From positions 1 to 58,595 of IMG/VR virus record IMGVR_UViG_3300042691_004430: a DNA stretch of 58,595 bases; one strand, written 5' to 3'. The stretch comes from a virus. Made by a program: the position numbers and the translations under genes. Below are positions 57,624-58,595 of this stretch, in pieces; position 1 is the stretch's first letter; every line of letters begins with the position of its first letter. Under the pieces are notes generated by a model. That model searched no databases. It had not been told where the DNA came from and saw only the letters and a program-made list of their open reading frames with translations.

Positions 57624-57709
57624 CTGTTTACACATACACCCCAGCGCATTGCGTGTTTCAGTAAAGTTTGGGTGGCCGACCCTCATCTACGGGATGTATG
57701 TGTAAACAG
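57624..57709 (-). repeat. Long inverted repeat closing an RNA domain (I)
   Basis: CTGTTTACACATACA (57624-57638) and TGTATGTGTAAACAG (57695-57709) are perfectly complementary over 15 bases, and CCCC/GGG extends the stem inward. The loop region holds a GGGT-ACCC hairpin. Forms the last domain before tRNA-Met on the minus strand. Confidence 0.85.
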
Positions 57710-57795
57710 ACTTAACTAGTTGAACAGTCTCGGAAATGGAGTAGTCGCCTACAGCCAAGTGGGTCGGAACTCGAAAACTGTTCAACAAGTTAAGT
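57710..57795 (-). repeat. Long inverted repeat closing an RNA domain (II)
   Basis: Arms 57710-57728 and 57777-57795 are 19 bases each and pair with a single mismatch (U-U). The enclosed segment has a GNRA hairpin GTAG-GCGA-CTAC on the minus strand. It abuts domain I with no spacer. Confidence 0.85.
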
Positions 57796-58206
57796 TAAAA
57801 GATATGCCAATCCTCTTATCACTTTCCACAAACGGTACCGGTTTTTGAACTAACATATCGTCAAACTTAATTTTTGCATAGGCTGAGATTATGCCTTGCT
57901 GTAGGAGCCTTTGACCATTACCGTTAGCCTTGCGAGCCACGTTCTGTCGTTATCCACAAGAGCCTTTTACGGTCATCTTGTATCTCCCAGTGGTGCCTTT
58001 TTTGGAGAGTGGCGTTTCTCTCGTCGCACGTTGCTACTCGTCCTTCTATCTTTCGTCTGCCTTGCGAGCAGTTCACAGTCGCTAAACCGTTACGCTATCT
58101 TTCCGAACAACTACATCAGCCTTGCGAGCATCCGTAGACCACATTCTCTTGCGAGTGTGGCATTAACCACCTTTCACAACGTACCGGGACAGTCTTTCGC
58201 TTTTGT

Positions 58207-58277
58207 TTATCAAAGAAGGGATTGAACCTTCGCCGATTCCGTTCAATGGAATTGCTCTACCGCTGAGCTATTTGCGA
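58207..58277 (-). other. tRNA-like domain inside the large RNA
   Basis: Minus strand: D arm GCTC-AGCGGTA-GAGC, anticodon arm ATTCC-ATTGAAC-GGAAT, four-base variable loop and T arm GAAGG-TTCAATC-CCTTC are all perfect. The acceptor stem is not: TCGCAAA against TTTGATA leaves two mismatches, and no CCA follows, unlike the three other tRNAs here. The anticodon would be TGA (Ser), yet the long variable arm of tRNA-Ser is missing. Flanking CTGGGACAG (58293-58301) and CTGTCCCGG (58184-58192) pair around it. It looks like a structural tRNA mimic. Confidence 0.75.
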
Positions 58278-58595
58278 ACCTACTTCGATGTGCTGTCCCA
58301 GTTGCTTCACGTCTTGTTAGACGCAAAATACAACACACCGACTGTCTTTTGCCTTGCGGGCTACTCAACGTCTTTTTAAGTATCCGGGGCCTAACCCTTC
58401 CACTCTCAAGATGCTAACTTGCCTTTGCTTGCGGGCTCAGACTAGTTAACTACCTGTTAACTTTCAGCATTCGTTAGTTTGGCTGAACAGTGTTTGGGCG
58501 CCAACCCTCTTATCGCTCACCGACCGGCTCTGCGACTATCCTTTCGGACACTATTCCTAACTTACTGCCTACCGCCTTTCTACGGACGGGAGTTG

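Larger units (their letters stand above)
57624..58595 (-). ncRNA. Giant structured ncRNA, GOLLD-like candidate (continues past the window)
   Basis: Nearly 1 kb without a credible gene, next to tRNAs, full of paired segments. At the 3' side two long closed domains follow each other (15-bp and 19-base stems). GNRA hairpins form only on the minus strand: GTAG-GCGA-CTAC (57741-57752) and CTC-GCAA-GAG (58146-58155). A GC(T/C)CGCAAGGC hairpin recurs four times (57927, 58059, 58119, 58351), with a shorter relative at 58427. A 15-base motif recurs at 57806 and 58500 with one change. A tRNA-like fold is inserted on a 9-bp stem. This fits GOLLD (or ROOL) RNAs, large phage RNAs often beside or containing tRNAs. 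Family assignment is inferred. Confidence 0.55.

Noticed and set aside
57347-57664. Plus-strand open frame of 105 codons
   Set aside because: It reads through the whole tRNA-Met gene in antisense and through several inverted repeats, so it is not a gene.
57911-58225. Plus-strand open frame of 104 codons in the right-end region
   Set aside because: It runs through recurring hairpin motifs and the flanks of the tRNA-like fold, has no RBS or recognisable domain, and its Leu/Ser/Arg-rich product looks like a by-product of structured RNA sequence.
57927-58436. Possible CRISPR array from repeated GCCTTGCGAGC units
   Set aside because: Repeat units are only about 11 bases, vary (GCGAGC/GCGGGC), and spacing is irregular (about 60 to over 200 bases). 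Each forms a small hairpin in the minus-strand RNA.

Overview
The window reads as part of the genome of a marine T4-like myovirus (a cyanophage or pelagiphage relative). It carries T4-type replication genes (family B polymerase gp43, sliding clamp gp45, clamp loader gp44, ATP-dependent ligase, a DexA-type exonuclease, a DsbA-like protein). It also has auxiliary genes typical of marine T4-likes (PhoH, peptide deformylase, ThyA, DHFR, MazG-like proteins, a GroES-like cochaperonin, UvdE, a QueD-like protein). Its fibres begin with the marine-phage motif IN(I/V)G..(N/A)(D/K)G(T/D)GD..R.(A/S)F.K(I/V)N.NF. The DNA is AT-rich. Genes are packed tightly with ATGA/TAATG overlaps, and all but two run on the minus strand. 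No photosynthesis gene is present, so the host cannot be named.

Layout from low to high coordinates (transcription mostly runs the other way). 0.1-3 kb: small unknown genes and a DpdA-like DNA-guanine transglycosylase. 3-9 kb: gp45, a nucleotide-sugar trio (cytidylyltransferase, phosphomannomutase-like HAD phosphatase, UDP-sugar dehydrogenase), gp43 and a DsbA-like gene. 9-18 kb: a block of probable head or cargo proteins, many starting with a T4-like capsid-targeting peptide that ends in an (I/L)xE prohead-protease site; it holds a nucleotidyltransferase/HExxH/C-terminal-domain fusion, an ADP-ribosyltransferase-like protein and a ParB-like/GNAT composite. 18-25 kb: ClpA, deformylase, DnaJ, and a lysis cassette (GH19 endolysin plus overlapping spanin pair). 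25-32 kb: PhoH (plus strand), ThyA, DHFR, gp44, MazG-like proteins, DexA-like exonuclease, a tail-collar mini-protein and GroES-like cochaperonin. 32-35 kb: a B12-binding radical SAM enzyme beside a DnaE-derived fragment. 35-47.7 kb: fibre and Ig-like adhesin genes. 47.7-56.6 kb: IscA-like protein, zinc ribbon, UvdE, glycosyltransferase, QueD-like protein, SGNH-like protein, ClpP and DNA ligase. 56.7-58.6 kb: tRNAs and structured non-coding RNA.

The most unusual part is the right end. About 1 kb next to a tRNA cluster has no credible gene but is full of long inverted repeats, GNRA-loop hairpins on the minus strand, recurring short hairpin motifs and an embedded tRNA-like fold closed by its own 9-bp stem. 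This matches what is known of the giant phage-associated RNAs GOLLD and ROOL, and I propose a GOLLD-like RNA that continues past the window edge.

Regulation is partly readable. Six sigma70-like promoters (TTGACW, 16-17 bp spacer, TATAAT-like) precede genes such as gp45, dsbA-like, dexA-like and ligase. A recurring RATAAATA-type element, like the T4 late promoter, precedes fibre, structural and IscA-like genes. ClpA with ClpP, DnaJ, GroES-like protein and deformylase together suggest the phage controls protein folding and turnover. DpdA with the QueD-like protein suggests 7-deazaguanine-modified DNA, the remaining pathway genes lying outside the window or in the host.
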